From Cynocephalus volans (lineage: Eukaryota; Chordata; Mammalia; Dermoptera; Cynocephalidae), in contig NC_084469.1 in assembly GCF_027409185.1 (NCBI RefSeq), positions 34,400,293-34,464,292 of the forward strand: a stretch of DNA of 64,000 nucleotides, read 5' to 3'. The notes under the pieces were generated by a model, which was not told where the DNA came from, made no database searches, and saw only the letters and a list, made by a program, of their open reading frames with translations. The number at the start of each line of letters is the position of its first letter. Position 1 is the stretch's first letter. Below are positions 11,679 to 23,050 of this stretch, piece after piece. Both the position numbers and the translations under genes were made by a program.

Positions 11679-12247
11679 GTCATTTGAGTTTTGTTTTTTT
11701 TAATTTTATTTTGTCGATATACATTGTGGCTGATTATTGCTCCCCATCACCAAAACCTCCCTCCCTTCTCCCTCCCCCCCTCCCCCCCAACAATGTCCTT
11801 TCTGTTTGCTTGCCGTATCAACTTCAAATAATTGTAGTTGTTATATCTTCTCCCCCCCCCCCGGTTTGTGTGTGTGTGTGTGTGTGTGTGAATTTATATA
11901 TTAATTTTTAGCTCCCACCAATAAGTGAGAACATGTGGTATTTTCTACCATACGACCCAGCTATCCCACTGTTGGGAATATACCCAGAGGAATGGAAATC
12001 ATCAAGTCGAAGGTATACCTGCTCCCCAATGTTCATCGCAGCACTCTTTACAATAGCCAAGAGTTGGAACCAGCCCAAATGCCCATCATCGGATGAGTGG
12101 ATACGGAAAATGTGGTATATCTACACAATGGAATACTACTCAGCTATAAAAACGAATGAAATACTGCCATTTGCAACAACATGGATGGACCTTGAGAGAA
12201 TTATATTAAGTGAAACAAGTCAGGCACAGAAAGAGTCATTTGAGTTT
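11679..12247 (-). mobile_element. Young L1 insertion, 5'-inverted (twin-primed)
   Basis: The left part (about 11693-11941) is the antisense L1 3' UTR, almost identical to 2737-2985. The right part (about 11942-12234) is the adjoining end of ORF2 in sense direction, with a readable frame containing [12 protein letters not shown] and [15 protein letters not shown]. The two parts meet at neighbouring L1 positions, the mark of twin priming. The target duplication gtcatttgagttt is at 11679-11691 and 12235-12247, both copies identical. The L1 is 5'-truncated and cannot be active. Confidence 0.92.
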
Positions 12248-13306
12248 ATTTGCACTTATTTGGTCATGGCGTGTGAGTATTTTTATGGATAGGGCTGCTA
12301 CTATGACTGGTCACAAGAGCAGTCTTACCAGTTTCCACGCTTTAACTTGAGCATGATGTTTTATTTGTAAACAAGTTTTGCTTGCTAAAAAGTCAGGTCC
12401 TAGATGTTGTCATTACGAGAGAGTATTAATCACTTTCCCTAGGTTAGACTGACAATAACAACTATTTCTGTGAGTGCTGCAAGTCAGCTGGAGTCTGTGG
12501 TTTGGCAACTCTGCTTCAGGCTGTGGGTAGACGGTGAGCCGATCCATATTCTCATTCTGGACTGTGGGGTCGACTTCGCCCAGACTGAGAAAGCAGACGC
12601 CCTTGGGGACATGCTGTTCCCATGGCAGAGAGCAGAAGCCAGGAGTGCTGGTGGGAACTTGCAGTGCCTCCAGAAGCTTCTGCTCAGGTACAGCATGCTT
12701 CACCTCCTACTAGCCAGAGCAAGCTTGTGGCCAAGTCCAACATCAATGGGGAGGGAAAATATACACTGTCTACAGGGTAGGATGGCAAAGGTAGGGGGAA
12801 TTAATAATTGTGAACAAATAATACAATCTACCTCCAAGGATAAGTATTATCAGGCCTAGGGCACTACACGTGTATCTCCTTAGAGTGAGGTGTGTAAAAA
12901 TGGAATCAACTTATACAAGTTATATGGGTTCAATTCTATGAGTTATATGAATTCAGAGATGATTGTCTCAGGGACGCATATTAACATATCCAAATTGGAA
13001 AATGAAATCAGACTCTTGATTTGGATGATTAACTAGATAATTTAGACTAGCTTTGCCAATTAGGTTTTATAGAGGATGCTTCTCATAAACCAATTGGGCT
13101 AAATTTCTACCTCCAAGGTTTTGACAAACGTATATTTAAAGCAAATGATACCAGAAAATTATTTTCTATTCTACTGGCCAAGATGTATTGAAATTAACAA
13201 TATTTTTATTTCCTCAAACTTTTCTGAGTATATTGGGTCTTAAAAGATGCCTCTAAGTGAAACAGATATTTAATTACCATTTGAAGATCCTAATAAAGGC
13301 TTTTTG
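12248..13306. other. Intergenic; possible ancient repeat at about 12390-12850
   Basis: 12390-12850 has the feel of an old mammalian transposon-derived sequence (phrases such as ggccaagtccaacatcaatg), but I cannot name the family with confidence. The frame at 12470-12859 lacks recognisable motifs. The rest (12860-13306) is AT-rich with nothing recognised. Confidence 0.4.
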
Positions 13307-13311
13307 GTGTA

Positions 13312-13672
13312 TATAATGGTCTAAATGTACGTGTCTTCCCAAAATTTTTATGTTAAAATTCTAAACCCCAAAGTGATAGTATTAAGAGGTGGGGACTTTG
13401 GGAGGTGATCAGGTCGTGAGTGTGGAGCCTCTATGAATGGGATTAGTGGCTTTATAAAAGAGATCCCAGAGAGCTAGCTTGCCCCTTTCACCATGTGAGA
13501 ATGCAGCTAGAAGTTTCCATCAATGGACCAGAAAGTAGGCCCTCACCAGACACCAGATCTGCCTTGATTCTGGACTTCCCAGTCTCCAGAACTGTGAAAA
13601 AATGTACTTCTGTTGTTTATAAGGTACCCAGTTTATGGTATTTTGTCATAGCAGCCTAAATGGACTAAGACA
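13312..13672 (+). repeat. Solo MaLR LTR (MLT1 type)
   Basis: It follows the MLT1 LTR consensus: ggtctaaatgt near the start, aggtggggactttgggaggt, gcctctatgaatgggattag, accagacaccagatctgcc, ttgtttataaggtacccagt, and the end ctaagaca. Five-base target duplications gtgta flank it at 13307-13311 and 13673-13677. Confidence 0.88.
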
Positions 13673-13868
13673 GTGTACTTTCCAAAAGGGGAGCAAGAAA
13701 ATGTCTTTAAAGAATGGGCAGCAAATACTTTTCGAAGTCAGATGATTTCCAATTCTTTGCTGTCAACAAAATTTGATGAGAACCCAATAAGCTGTCAAGT
13801 GATACATTAAAAACTCTATGACAGAACATTATGTGAGTTTTTGTATATAACTTGGAAAAAGTTTTCAG

Positions 13869-14069
13869 AATTAAGAGATGGTTCTTTTTTTTTCAGACAT
13901 AAGCAGATTTGGATTTTTTTATTGAAATATAGTTGATTGTACACAAATGTGGGGTACAGAGTTGAATATAAATACTTCTATGCAGTATGTGATGCTCAAA
14001 TCAGTATAATTAGTATATTCAACATAATACAATGAATCGTTTTTCGTGGCCCTTTACCAATTAAGAGAT
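13869..14069 (-). repeat. L1 3' fragment, antisense, with a short 3' transduction
   Basis: Target duplications aattaagagat at 13869-13879 and 14059-14069 flank an antisense L1 3' end (about 13912-14058) related to the 3' end of the L1 at 32.7-32.84 kb. Two separate poly(T) runs (about 13884-13893 and 13914-13920), with about 20 unique bases between them, suggest that an earlier poly(A) was read through and a short flanking piece carried along. Confidence 0.7.
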
Positions 14070-14626
14070 AAGAGATGCTTCCTTTAAAATTTTTCTATTC
14101 CTATCTACTCACTCACACAAAGTTTCTCAGAAATTACATCTCAGAGCAGAAAATAGGGACAGAATTGATAATGAACCCTTCTTCCTTCTAGTAATAAGTA
14201 ACATTCATCTATGACTAAATGAAAACACAAAAGCCCTATGAACCTTATTGAGCTGCCTTTCCAATCAAATTTCACCTTTTATATGTAATAATTATTTATC
14301 AAAATCTACATTACATTTATGTTACTTTGGTGAAATACATACTAATAATAGTTATTATTATAACTCAAAGCAGAAGAAAATGTTAACACAGATTCTTACT
14401 GTCATAAGAAACTTTAAAACATTAACATTTCAATTTATATGCATAGTTTTATTGCAAAAATAATATTGCAATAGAAGACTTCAAATAAAAACATATGTTA
14501 AAAGAGGATTTATGAGTTAAGTGAAATGGAAATATTGTTCAAGATAAATGAGAAAAAATAACTACATAAAATTTTGGTCTGTCAAGGAAGAATCTGGATA
14601 TTTTTTAAGTGGATAATGGCAAGTAT

Positions 14627-15037
14627 CAAATTACTATGGTGAAATATATATATACATTATTATTAAAAAACAAATTACATTGTGCATTCTGCTCTGCTAT
14701 AAAAAAGAGTGAAATACTACCATTCACAGCAGCATGGACGGACTTAAAGAAAATTATATTAAGTGAAATAAGTCAGGCACAGAAAGAAATACCACATGTT
14801 CTCACTTATTTGTGGGAGCTAAAAATACATAAATAATTACACAAACAAATGGGGGAGCAGGAAGAAGACACAATAATCACAATTCCTCAAACTCGTCAAG
14901 ACAAGTGATGTGATGTTGATGGGCAGGAGGGGGAAAGGGAGGGGAAAGGGAGAAATCGGTAAAGGGACACGAAAACCAACACATTGTATATTGATAAAAT
15001 AAAATAAAAATAAATTTAAAAACCCAAATTACTATGG
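14627..15037 (+). repeat. 5'-truncated L1 insertion
   Basis: The L1 ORF2 end and 3' UTR are readable (from about 14690: gctataaaaaagagtgaaat, catggacggacttaaag, ccacatgttctcacttattt), ending in an A-rich tail. Target duplications caaattactatgg occur at 14627-14639 and 15025-15037. Confidence 0.88.
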
Positions 15038-15900
15038 CGTTTGGATTTTATTAAATACATTTTAAAAAGTGAAGTATGAGTTTTATATTTAAATATATTA
15101 TTTACAATAATCAGACATGACATTCTTTGCAAATATTAGTTTGAAGCACATAAAATTGTCAATTTTCAGCCATTTTCAATCTACAAATATGGCAATTTTA
15201 TAGGATTCAAATTAATATTTAAACTTATGATAAAAATTTTAAATGTCAATTTTTTTAAAAGGGGAAAGGGATATAATTTTTCCAAAAGTATTTTAGGGGA
15301 TATATGAGCAAAAAAGTCCAAAGACCACTGCCCTAGAAATGCACATATACAAAAGGAGACATATAAAAGAAAGTTTGGGGGTTTTTTATTTTAAAATAAA
15401 TAAATAAATAAAAGTTTGTGGTAACAGTGTTTACAAGAGTAAAAAACATGAAACATCCAATAACAGGAGAATGAATAGCTAAAGTGGAATATTTTTATAT
15501 CAAATTCTTATATAGCAGTAAAAATGAAGGAATTAGAGGTATACATGTAAGTATGGATAAAGCTTATAAATAATTGGTGAAAGCTTTTAATATCTGGTGA
15601 AAGCAAGTTAAAAAACAACACCTACAGTGTCATAACATTTTTAAAATTTATAACATGCCACATAATAAATTTTGCTTAGGGATACAAACAAGTAGCAAAG
15701 TATAAAGAATATAGGGGTAAATATACACAAAATTTAGTCTAGTTTTAACCTGGTAGGGAGGAGGCATGTGATTAGAGAGGGAAGTTTCAACTGTACCTGA
15801 AATGTTTATTATTTTTAACTGACTGTGGATACAGAGATGTTTATCATATTAGCTTCTATCCTTTTAAAACATTTTAAATATTGCATAATAAATGTTTATA
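15038..15900 (+). repeat. Old L1 3' end (about 15410-15900), preceded by AT-rich DNA
   Basis: From about 15410 the order of blocks (aaacatccaataacaggaga, gcagtaaaaatgaagg, then a 3' UTR with tgtttattatttttaactga) fits old L1 3' ends. 15038-15410 is AT-rich and includes (AAAT)n at about 15394-15413; nothing else was recognised there. Confidence 0.5.
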
Positions 15901-16600
15901 ACATTTTAAGCGGGCTCATATACATTTAACACTAGAAAAGCATTAGTGAGGCTCAACGAATAAGATAAAGGAAAAAATATTTCAGACAAAATAAGAATAG
16001 CTAATGTTGCACTTACTACAAAAGCCATCTCTTTTGCAGGGAAGGTGTTAGAAAGAGAGCAGCCCAGAGATGAAAAAGCTGTACTGTGTGTTTTTAAGTT
16101 AGGCAAATTTCTTTTTATTACTGTGTATATAAATGACATCTGAATTAAAATGTGAACGTTGACCCTTTTTCCACATTGATGCTGGGTCTAAAGTTTTGTG
16201 CCATGACATGGTAATGTGGCCTTCACTGGCAAATGTGAAACCACAGATTCATTTGGGCTGAGTGAGGTTTCACACATTCCTCTTTGTTCTAATTATTCAG
16301 TTCTCTCATTGCTCAATGACATGTAATTCTTAAATCAGTTTTTTGGATACACCCATCGATAGAAAGGATGAAAATATTTCTGTGTATGAGATGTCTTTAC
16401 ATCAATAAAATGTGTACATTTTTATGGCACATTGCATATAATTGCTAAATATGCCTTTATAAAGTTCTTACCCTCTGAATTAAGTTGGATAATGTTTTTA
16501 ATAAAGAAAGATATCAGAATCCCAGATAAGACATCTGTATGGGGGATGGAAGGATGGGATTGGTACGAGATATTTAAGAGAAAGACTCTCTAGGACAAAT
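15901..16600. other. AT-rich intergenic stretch, nothing recognised
   Basis: No open frame with a motif and no repeat that I can name. Confidence 0.45.
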
Positions 16601-17365
16601 TTTCCCTCTTCACTGGAAGATTCTCAGCAGCATATAAACATTCAGTAACATCTATCTCAACAAAACCCCCTCTCCCTTACACTCCCTTCCCTCACCAGCT
16701 AAAGACTTGTTTTCTCATGGCCTTGGTAGCAAAACTCCTAGGAAGAGTTGTCTATACCCTCTGTCTTTTCTTTCTCTCCTCCTATTCCCTCCAGAATCCA
16801 TTTTAATCAGGATCTTGTCCCTGTAACCTCTCTCGGACTGTCTGTCATGGTCACCAATGACCTCCTGATTCTAATGGCTACTCTCAGTACTGGCCTCACC
16901 CTGTCCCTTAGCAGCATCTGGAGCTGCCCAGCACTCTCTCTTATACTTTCTCCACTTGCTCCCAGATGCCACGCTCTCTGGTTTTCCTCCCACCTTCCTG
17001 GTGGAATCTTCTCAGTCTCTTTTACTAGTTCTTCCCAAACTCCAAACATTGGAGTGTCCTGGGCTGAGTTCCTCCCTGATGTCATTCAGTCTCATGGCTT
17101 TAAGTACCATCACGTGTAGACAGTTCCCAAATTTATGTCTCCAGGACAGTCCCAGCTTCTCTCCTGAACTCCAGATTTGCATCTCCAACAATATTCTTGA
17201 TAGTGCTACTTGGATGTCTAATGGGCATCTCACACTTAAAATGTCCAAAATCACTCCAGAACTCCCTTCCCCAGCACAAACTGCTCCTCTGAAGTCTTTC
17301 CCATCTTAGTAAACAGCAAGTCCACTTTGCCAATTGCTCAGGCACAAAAACTTGTAGTTAGCCTT

Positions 17366-17830
17366 TGTGAGGAAAATAGAATAGTTTGGTCAGGCCCCCT
17401 CGCCTCAGGTTCCATTGCAGGTGGTACAGCACATTCTTTGTAAACAAGTTGTGTGTAGGTGGAGTTAGTGCTCATGCACACCAGTGTATCTTGTTTAGAG
17501 CTCGCATCTAAAAATAGAGCATGTTTACTGTGCTGGCAGCTGCTCAGTTTTTCTTTGGACTTTGCTGGTAGCAGTGGAGTTTCTGAATTTTCTCGTTGGA
17601 CTGCCTAGCTCTGAGGCTCGCGCGCGTGCGTGCGTGCGTGCGTGCGTGCGTGTGTGTGTGTCTGTGTGTGTGTGTGTGCTGAACAAAGACTACTCTTTCT
17701 TCAACCAAGGCTCCAAGGACCTTTTTTTCTGGTTACCTAGCTCATAGACCTGTGTGTGAAGGGTTTGTGACCCAGTCTGGACAACGGGCTAGAGGGGTCT
17801 GCAAGCTCCAGACCCAGCCCTAGCTCTACA
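17366..17830 (+). repeat. Solo LTR related to the 37-51 kb proviruses
   Basis: It starts tgtgaggaaaatag and ends agccctagctctaca. Its 3' third closely follows the U5 of the proviral LTRs (tagctcatagacctg, gaagggtttgtgacccagtc, gaggggtct). The middle differs and holds a GC/TG microsatellite. Five-base flanks gcctt (17361-17365) and gtctt (17831-17835) differ by one base, consistent with an old class III target duplication. It is the product of LTR-LTR recombination or a related subfamily. Confidence 0.8.
17618..17679. repeat. Alternating purine-pyrimidine microsatellite
   Basis: A CG run passes into (GCGT)n and then (TG)n, an uninterrupted alternating purine-pyrimidine tract except for one break near 17661. 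Such tracts can adopt Z-DNA. Confidence 0.9.
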
Positions 17831-18215
17831 GTCTTGATTCTCTTTCTTCCACGCCCAGACTTCCAACCCATCAGAATGCTTTCTCCACAGATATCTACGT
17901 GGTTGACTTCCTTACTTTGTTCAGAATTCTGAATAATGCCATTTTATGAACAAACTCTTTTTGCCCACCCTATACAAATAGCATCCCCAAGCATAATTCA
18001 CAACCACATTCCGTGAGCTGTTTATTTTCACAGCTCTTACCACCCCCTGATAGGGCATAACTGTATTTTTATTAGAATCTTCTCTCCCCTACTAAAACAT
18101 AAGCTCTATCAGAGCTGAGACTGTCTGTTCTGTTCAATGCCATAGCACCCATTACCTGGAATGGTGTCTCACACCTAGGAGATGCTCAACAAACACTTGT
18201 TGAATGAATGAAGGT

Positions 18216-19490
18216 GGGAGGGAGAGGAAGAAGGTGGGAGCCAGTGTGATTTCCAGATTCCTGGCTTGGGTGACTGGTGGGTGGTGGTGGCATTTACCAA
18301 GACAGGGATATACAGGTGACTGGGGCATGGGGGTGCGTGGAGGTGGAGAAGGCAAGCTGCTGAGGTTTCATTTTTGACCAGTTGGATTGTAGTCACCTGC
18401 TGTCTAGAAGGCATATAGTTAATTTAATCTGGAGTTCAGGAGAATGGTCCCGCTGGAAATGGAGAGTCAGAAGTCATCTGACAATGATTCCCCCAGGGAG
18501 AAGAAATATCCTGAAAAGAGAAGGGGCTCTGGCAGAGCCCTGGGAAACACCAACCTTTAGCAGGTGGAGAGGGGAAAGGACGCTGATGGAGAGGACAAAA
18601 ACATACATCTATGGAAGAAGGAGGAAAACCAAGGTTGAGGAAACCAGTGGAATTCAAGGATGGAAGGGCTTCAGGAAGGAGGGAGAGGTCTCCAGCACTG
18701 ACGGTCAAGTGGATGAGGACTGAGCCACAGGTCATTGTAGGTGGAGCGGAGTTCAGTGAAGTGGTGGAGGCAGAAGCCAGATGGCAACAGGGTGGGGAGA
18801 GAATGGGGAAAAAGAGAAAAGGAAGGAGGTAGAACAAATGTAAGGGAGTAAGAACGTTACCAAGCTGGCCACAACTTTGTAACAAAGAGCTGAGAGCTCA
18901 GACTACAAGATGTCTTCAGAGTGTCCTTGTGAAATTATTGCATCTTCAAACATCTCTTGGAGAAGAAGGAAAAATAGTTTATCCACAGATCCCACATTGG
19001 TCAAAGTCTGCCTTACAGATAGTCAATTCTCTGTATCACTCTGACCTTCCAGCAGCTGTCAGGGAAGCAGTGACACCCACAGAGCCAGCCATAGCATGTG
19101 GAGTAAACCAGCTACACTTCCCACCTCCCTCACCTGCATCATGCCCTTACGGGTGAGCCAGTATGTGTGGTGGGTGTCTAGAGGGTCCCACAGCCTCTCT
19201 CATCCTGGGCAACAGAGGAGCCTCAGGACAGGATCAAGAGGCATGCAGCCAAGACAGGAGGCAAGATGCTCTTGAGTTACATCTGCAAGTGACATGAAAG
19301 ATCAGAAGAGCTGTGGACTCTCACCATGGAGCACTGGGGCTCAACACAACTCAACCCAAGGAAGCTCAAAACTTCTGTGCTGCCCTCAAGAATGCAATAC
19401 AAGGTGATCTTCCTGGAAGGTCATCAGTAACACAGAGCAGAAAACTAGGGCTGAATGATTCTAGGGAGGTGCATGAACTGATTCTGGCAC
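18216..19490. other. Intergenic, purine-rich, nothing recognised
   Basis: 18216-18840 is rich in G and A on the plus strand. Overlapping short frames on both strands carry no motif I recognise. 18840-19490 likewise shows nothing that I can name. Confidence 0.4.
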
Positions 19491-20055
19491 TTTTTTTTTT
19501 TTTTCTTTAATCATTTCTTTGTGATGAGAACATTTGAGCTCCTCTCTTCTATTTATTGAGAACATACAATAAATTATTGCTAATTATAGATGCTTAGCAC
19601 TACTGTAGACCACTGTTGCATTCCTGGTATACATCCCAGTGGTCATGGTGTATACTCCTCTTAATATACTGCTAGACTCAGTCTGCAAGTGTTTGATTGA
19701 GGATTTTTGCATCAATATTCATAAGGGATATTGGTCTGCAGTTTCCTTTTCTTGCAGTGCCTTTGGCTTCAATAGTAGGGTAATGCTGGCCTCATAGAAT
19801 GAGTTAGGAAGTGTTCCCTTTCTCTTCAATTTTTCACAATCATTTGAAAAGGATTGATTTTAATTCTTCTTTAAATATTTGGTAGAATTTATCAGTGAAA
19901 CCATCTGATTTGGGGATGCTTTTGATTGCTGATCCAATCTCCTTATTTCTTATACATTTATTCATATTTTTTATTTCTTCTTGAGTCAATTTTAGTAGAT
20001 TGTGTGTTTTCCTTCCATTGCTGATTTCTAGTTTCATTCCATTTTGGTCAGAGAA
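19491..20055 (-). repeat. Old L1 ORF2 fragment, antisense
   Basis: A poly(T) run at 19491 is followed by antisense L1 ORF2 text. The minus-strand frame at 20037-19840 includes FTDKFYQIFKEELKSILF, which aligns with the region just after the KSPGPDGF box of the intact L1. Several internal breaks. Confidence 0.75.
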
Positions 20056-21403
20056 AATACAATTTACAACTATTATAAAGCAACGAAAGACAAGCTGGGG
20101 CCGCTAGAGCTCAGGGGAAGAGGAGGAGAGACCTACAGAGTGCATGAAGGCAAGAGAAGCCATGATGAGAGAAAGAAGGGACCGCTCCCACCATTTGGAG
20201 CCCTGGCCACTTTAAGGCTGGCCCTGGTGAGTGCATGGAGCAGGAGCTGGCAAAAGCCACAGCTGTGACCTTCAGATGGAGTTGCTTGGAGGCTGCAGGG
20301 GTAAAGAGGGACTTGGTGGCCCCCAGGCCAGCAAGACCACTAATAGGGTTCCTGTGGACCTACATAGGAGCAAGGAGCCACAACAACTGAAAAAAAGGAG
20401 CCACTCAGAGGCTGGTGAGTCTTCGCATGGCCTGTCCCATGGGAAGTGTTTGGAGCCCTGCTACCAGAAGAACACTGGGGCACAGCATGGACAGCTGATC
20501 TGACCCCCAATCAGTGCAGGACCACTCAGTGGAGACTGGTCAGGAATACAGAACTGCAGGGGGTACAGTTTGCTGAAAAGACTCAGGCCCAGATCAGAGT
20601 TTCTAAACAACCCAGGTGTACCAGATCTCACGAGAAACGGAAGTACCTATAAAGTCAACCATTAAAACCTGAGCTGCACAAAAAAAAAACACCTTCCCTA
20701 GGGAATCAGCAGGAAAGCAGCAACTTAGCTCAACCACAGAGCTCAAGTGCTGGTTCCCACAGGAGTAAGAAAAGGACAACAAATTAGTTCCAGTGCAGAG
20801 TTTAAGTGGCAGGAACAACAAATAATCCAACACAGAACGGAAAGAAAAATAAAATACCCACAGACTGGATACAAAGTTTGATATTAACTAGTAAAGGTTA
20901 ATATCACCAAAGAACACCTATAAAACCTAGAAGGTCCAGAAGTCCCCTGGGCTACCAAGCCAAGGAGGAGGAAGGGCTGGGGTCCTCGGCCATGCCCCTG
21001 GACACCTGCAACCAGTCCCAAAGGTGGGGGAGTCAAGGGCCTTGGCCACAGCACCCTGACAGCTGCAACCAGGCCAGCAATGACCACTGAGCTGCCGCAA
21101 GAAGCGCCCTGGGCTCCTGCATTGGGGGCAGTGGGGGGCAAAGGCTTCAGCCACGTCCTCCTGACAGCTGCAACCAGGCCAGCAATGACCAAGCCACTGC
21201 TGGAAGCCCCCTGGTCTCCCCTGCAGGAATGGGGGTTGCCACAGGCTTCAGCCTCGCCCATCCTCCTTCCTCCTCCCACCCTATTTCCTTCCCCCGTCTT
21301 CTCTCCCCCTCCCCCCACCCGCTCCTCAACAACATCATAGAATGTAAAAACTATATGTATTTATTAAATATATGCCTGATTTTGCTATCGGAAAAAAAAA
21401 AAA
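20056..21403 (+). repeat. Possible L1 5' UTR-like sequence with diverged ~105-bp tandem units and a poly(A)
   Basis: GC-rich, promoter-like text starts abruptly where the antisense L1 piece ends. Around 20937-21265 there are diverged tandem units: cagctgcaaccaggccagca recurs at about 21060 and 21165, a 105-base period, with a weaker copy near 21003. The segment closes with poly(A) at about 21391-21403. It may be an old L1 5' UTR with monomer-like repeats or another composite retroelement. No clear target duplication was found. Confidence 0.4.
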
Positions 21404-22170
21404 AGAGCTTCGAGCATGAGAATGAATAGGGGTTTAGAAAAGAAAAGACAAGCGGAAGACCCTGGAGACAGGCTCATCCCCAAAGTTTGCAGAGGCCTAA
21501 GCTAGCTCCTCTTGAGCCCACTTGCCTTCACCCCCATCCCCTGGCTCAGTCGTACACCTCGAGGAACCTGGAGCAATGTGAGGACCTCCCCAGCACAGGC
21601 CATACCCTGCACTCACCTCCCGAGAGCCACCCATGGCTACCCCTCGGGCCTTGGGGTGCACACCCCGGCAGCCTGGTCTGCCACCCAGAGACAGGTCCAG
21701 GGGAGAAGTGTACACAGGTCCCCGAAACAGGCTTAGGGCCATTGGGTGCATGATCTGGGCTCCCAGGTACCCAGAGGGTGGTCTACAAGAGCAGGCATGG
21801 CTTGGGGTGAGCACACCCCCTTGGCCCTGCAGGTTCCTGGTTTGACAGGAAGGGATAAAGTCAGAGGAGGGACAGGGAGGTCCCTCTGAAGTGTGAAGCC
21901 CAGGAGTTCCGGTGGCTGGTGTCTAAGGACAGTGCTGCTCTCAGAAATGACATCTCTCCCTACCTGCAATGAAGGGTTTCTGGTACCATGTCTCCACTGT
22001 GCTGTGTCTCTGGGGGTCCCAGTTTTGTTATTTCTGTGACTTTGTGAGGGTCTTCCTCTCTGAGGGGTCAGGGCCTAGCTTCTGACGGTCCCAGACTAAA
22101 GGGGAATTAGGGTCCTTAGAGAGACAGGAACAGGGAATAGTAAAGATGTCAGGGCTACCTGGGGTAGTCT
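21404..22170. other. Intergenic; possible flank of the CLEC10A-like duplication
   Basis: GC-moderate DNA with several short overlapping frames and no recognisable motif. It may be part of the duplicated lectin-gene segment that follows, but I could not align it to 61.6-62.3 kb by eye. Confidence 0.35.
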
Positions 22171-22199
22171 TGGGAGGGACACCTGTTTTCTAACCTCCT

Positions 22200-23050
22200 T
22201 TCACAGATGAGGGTGAGCCTGCTAAAGCCCAGCTGTCCCAGCTCTCCATGTCCTCTGCCACCTCCCCTGCTCTGACAATAGGACCTGACCTTAACCATCA
22301 TCCCGTCTGTGTGTTTTTGTCCCAAGGGGGTGAGGTGCCCGTTGGCTGAGGATTTGTGCTGGTCCTTGGGGTCACAGGCCCGGGCGACCCCTGCCCACAA
22401 TTGTCCTCGACTTGCCCTCCCTCAGCATTACCTGTGCCTGCCGTCATCCCCACACAGGTCCCCTGGACCTTCTCCTCTTCCTGTCTGTCACATCCTGAAC
22501 CCTGCTTGTCCTGACACTCTCTCCTCTTGCAGGGCCGCCTCTTCCCCAGCCTTTGCTGTGGTGTCTCTGCTCCAGGCCCGGCCTCCTCCTGCTGGCTGTG
22601 ATCTGTGTGGTCGGATCCCAAAGTTGGTGACCCAGAGGTGGGCAGGGAGGACAGACTTAAGGGTGCCACCCTAGGGTAGGGATGGGAGTTGTGGGGGCAG
22701 GGACAGGAGGTTTGAGATGGGCAAGAGGGATCGTGACAGGGCACTGATGGTGAGGCTAGTGGAGGCAGGGAGCAGATGACACCTGTGTGTGGACAGCCTG
22801 GGATTAGTGGTGGAAATTATGAGGAACATTGTTGAGACAAGAAAGAAGTCCTGGAAAAATGCCATGGAGAGGACATGGCACAGTGTCTAGGGCAGTGACA
22901 AGGGCAGTTACAGGACAGACATAGGGGTAATAAGGGGCAGAGAAAAGAGAGCAATTTGGCAAACACAGTGACAGTAATGAACAATAAAGGGGCAGAGATG
23001 GGGACGATGAGGGATCTGCAATAAGGGCCACTGGGGGCTCTGCAGGCAAA
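22200..23050 (+). pseudogene. Partial CLEC10A-like gene fragment (transmembrane exon and flanking introns)
   Basis: 22215-22625 aligns over intron and exon with the minus strand of 61200-61615, the CLEC10A transmembrane exon and the intron before it. It shares blocks such as agctctccatgtc, gtcacaggcccgggc, ctgcccacaat and ctctcctcttgcag. The exon (about 22532-22621) reads GPPLPQPLLWCLC, then LLLL, then [11 protein letters not shown] and a stop. Compared with CLEC10A it lacks 27 bases, nine codons of the membrane helix, and has no usable donor at the same site. 22625-23050 resembles the next intron more loosely. No other lectin exons were found. It is a dispersed partial duplication, opposite in strand and about 38 kb from the gene. 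Because introns are kept, it is not a processed copy. An ASGR1 or ASGR2 origin cannot be excluded. Confidence 0.75.

Larger units (their letters stand above)
16600..18215 (+). repeat. Ancient LINE-like repeat with an L2-type 3' end
   Basis: 18045-18215 matches the L2 3' end: aacataagctctatcagagc, the ctgtctgttctgttcaatgc block and tgctcaacaaacacttgttg, ending in gaatgaatgaa. 16700-17365 and 17831-18040 read as one older repeat split by the solo LTR at 17366-17830: the flanking text continues across the LTR from tagcctt to gattctctttcttcc. I am less sure of the family for this upstream part. Confidence 0.6.
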
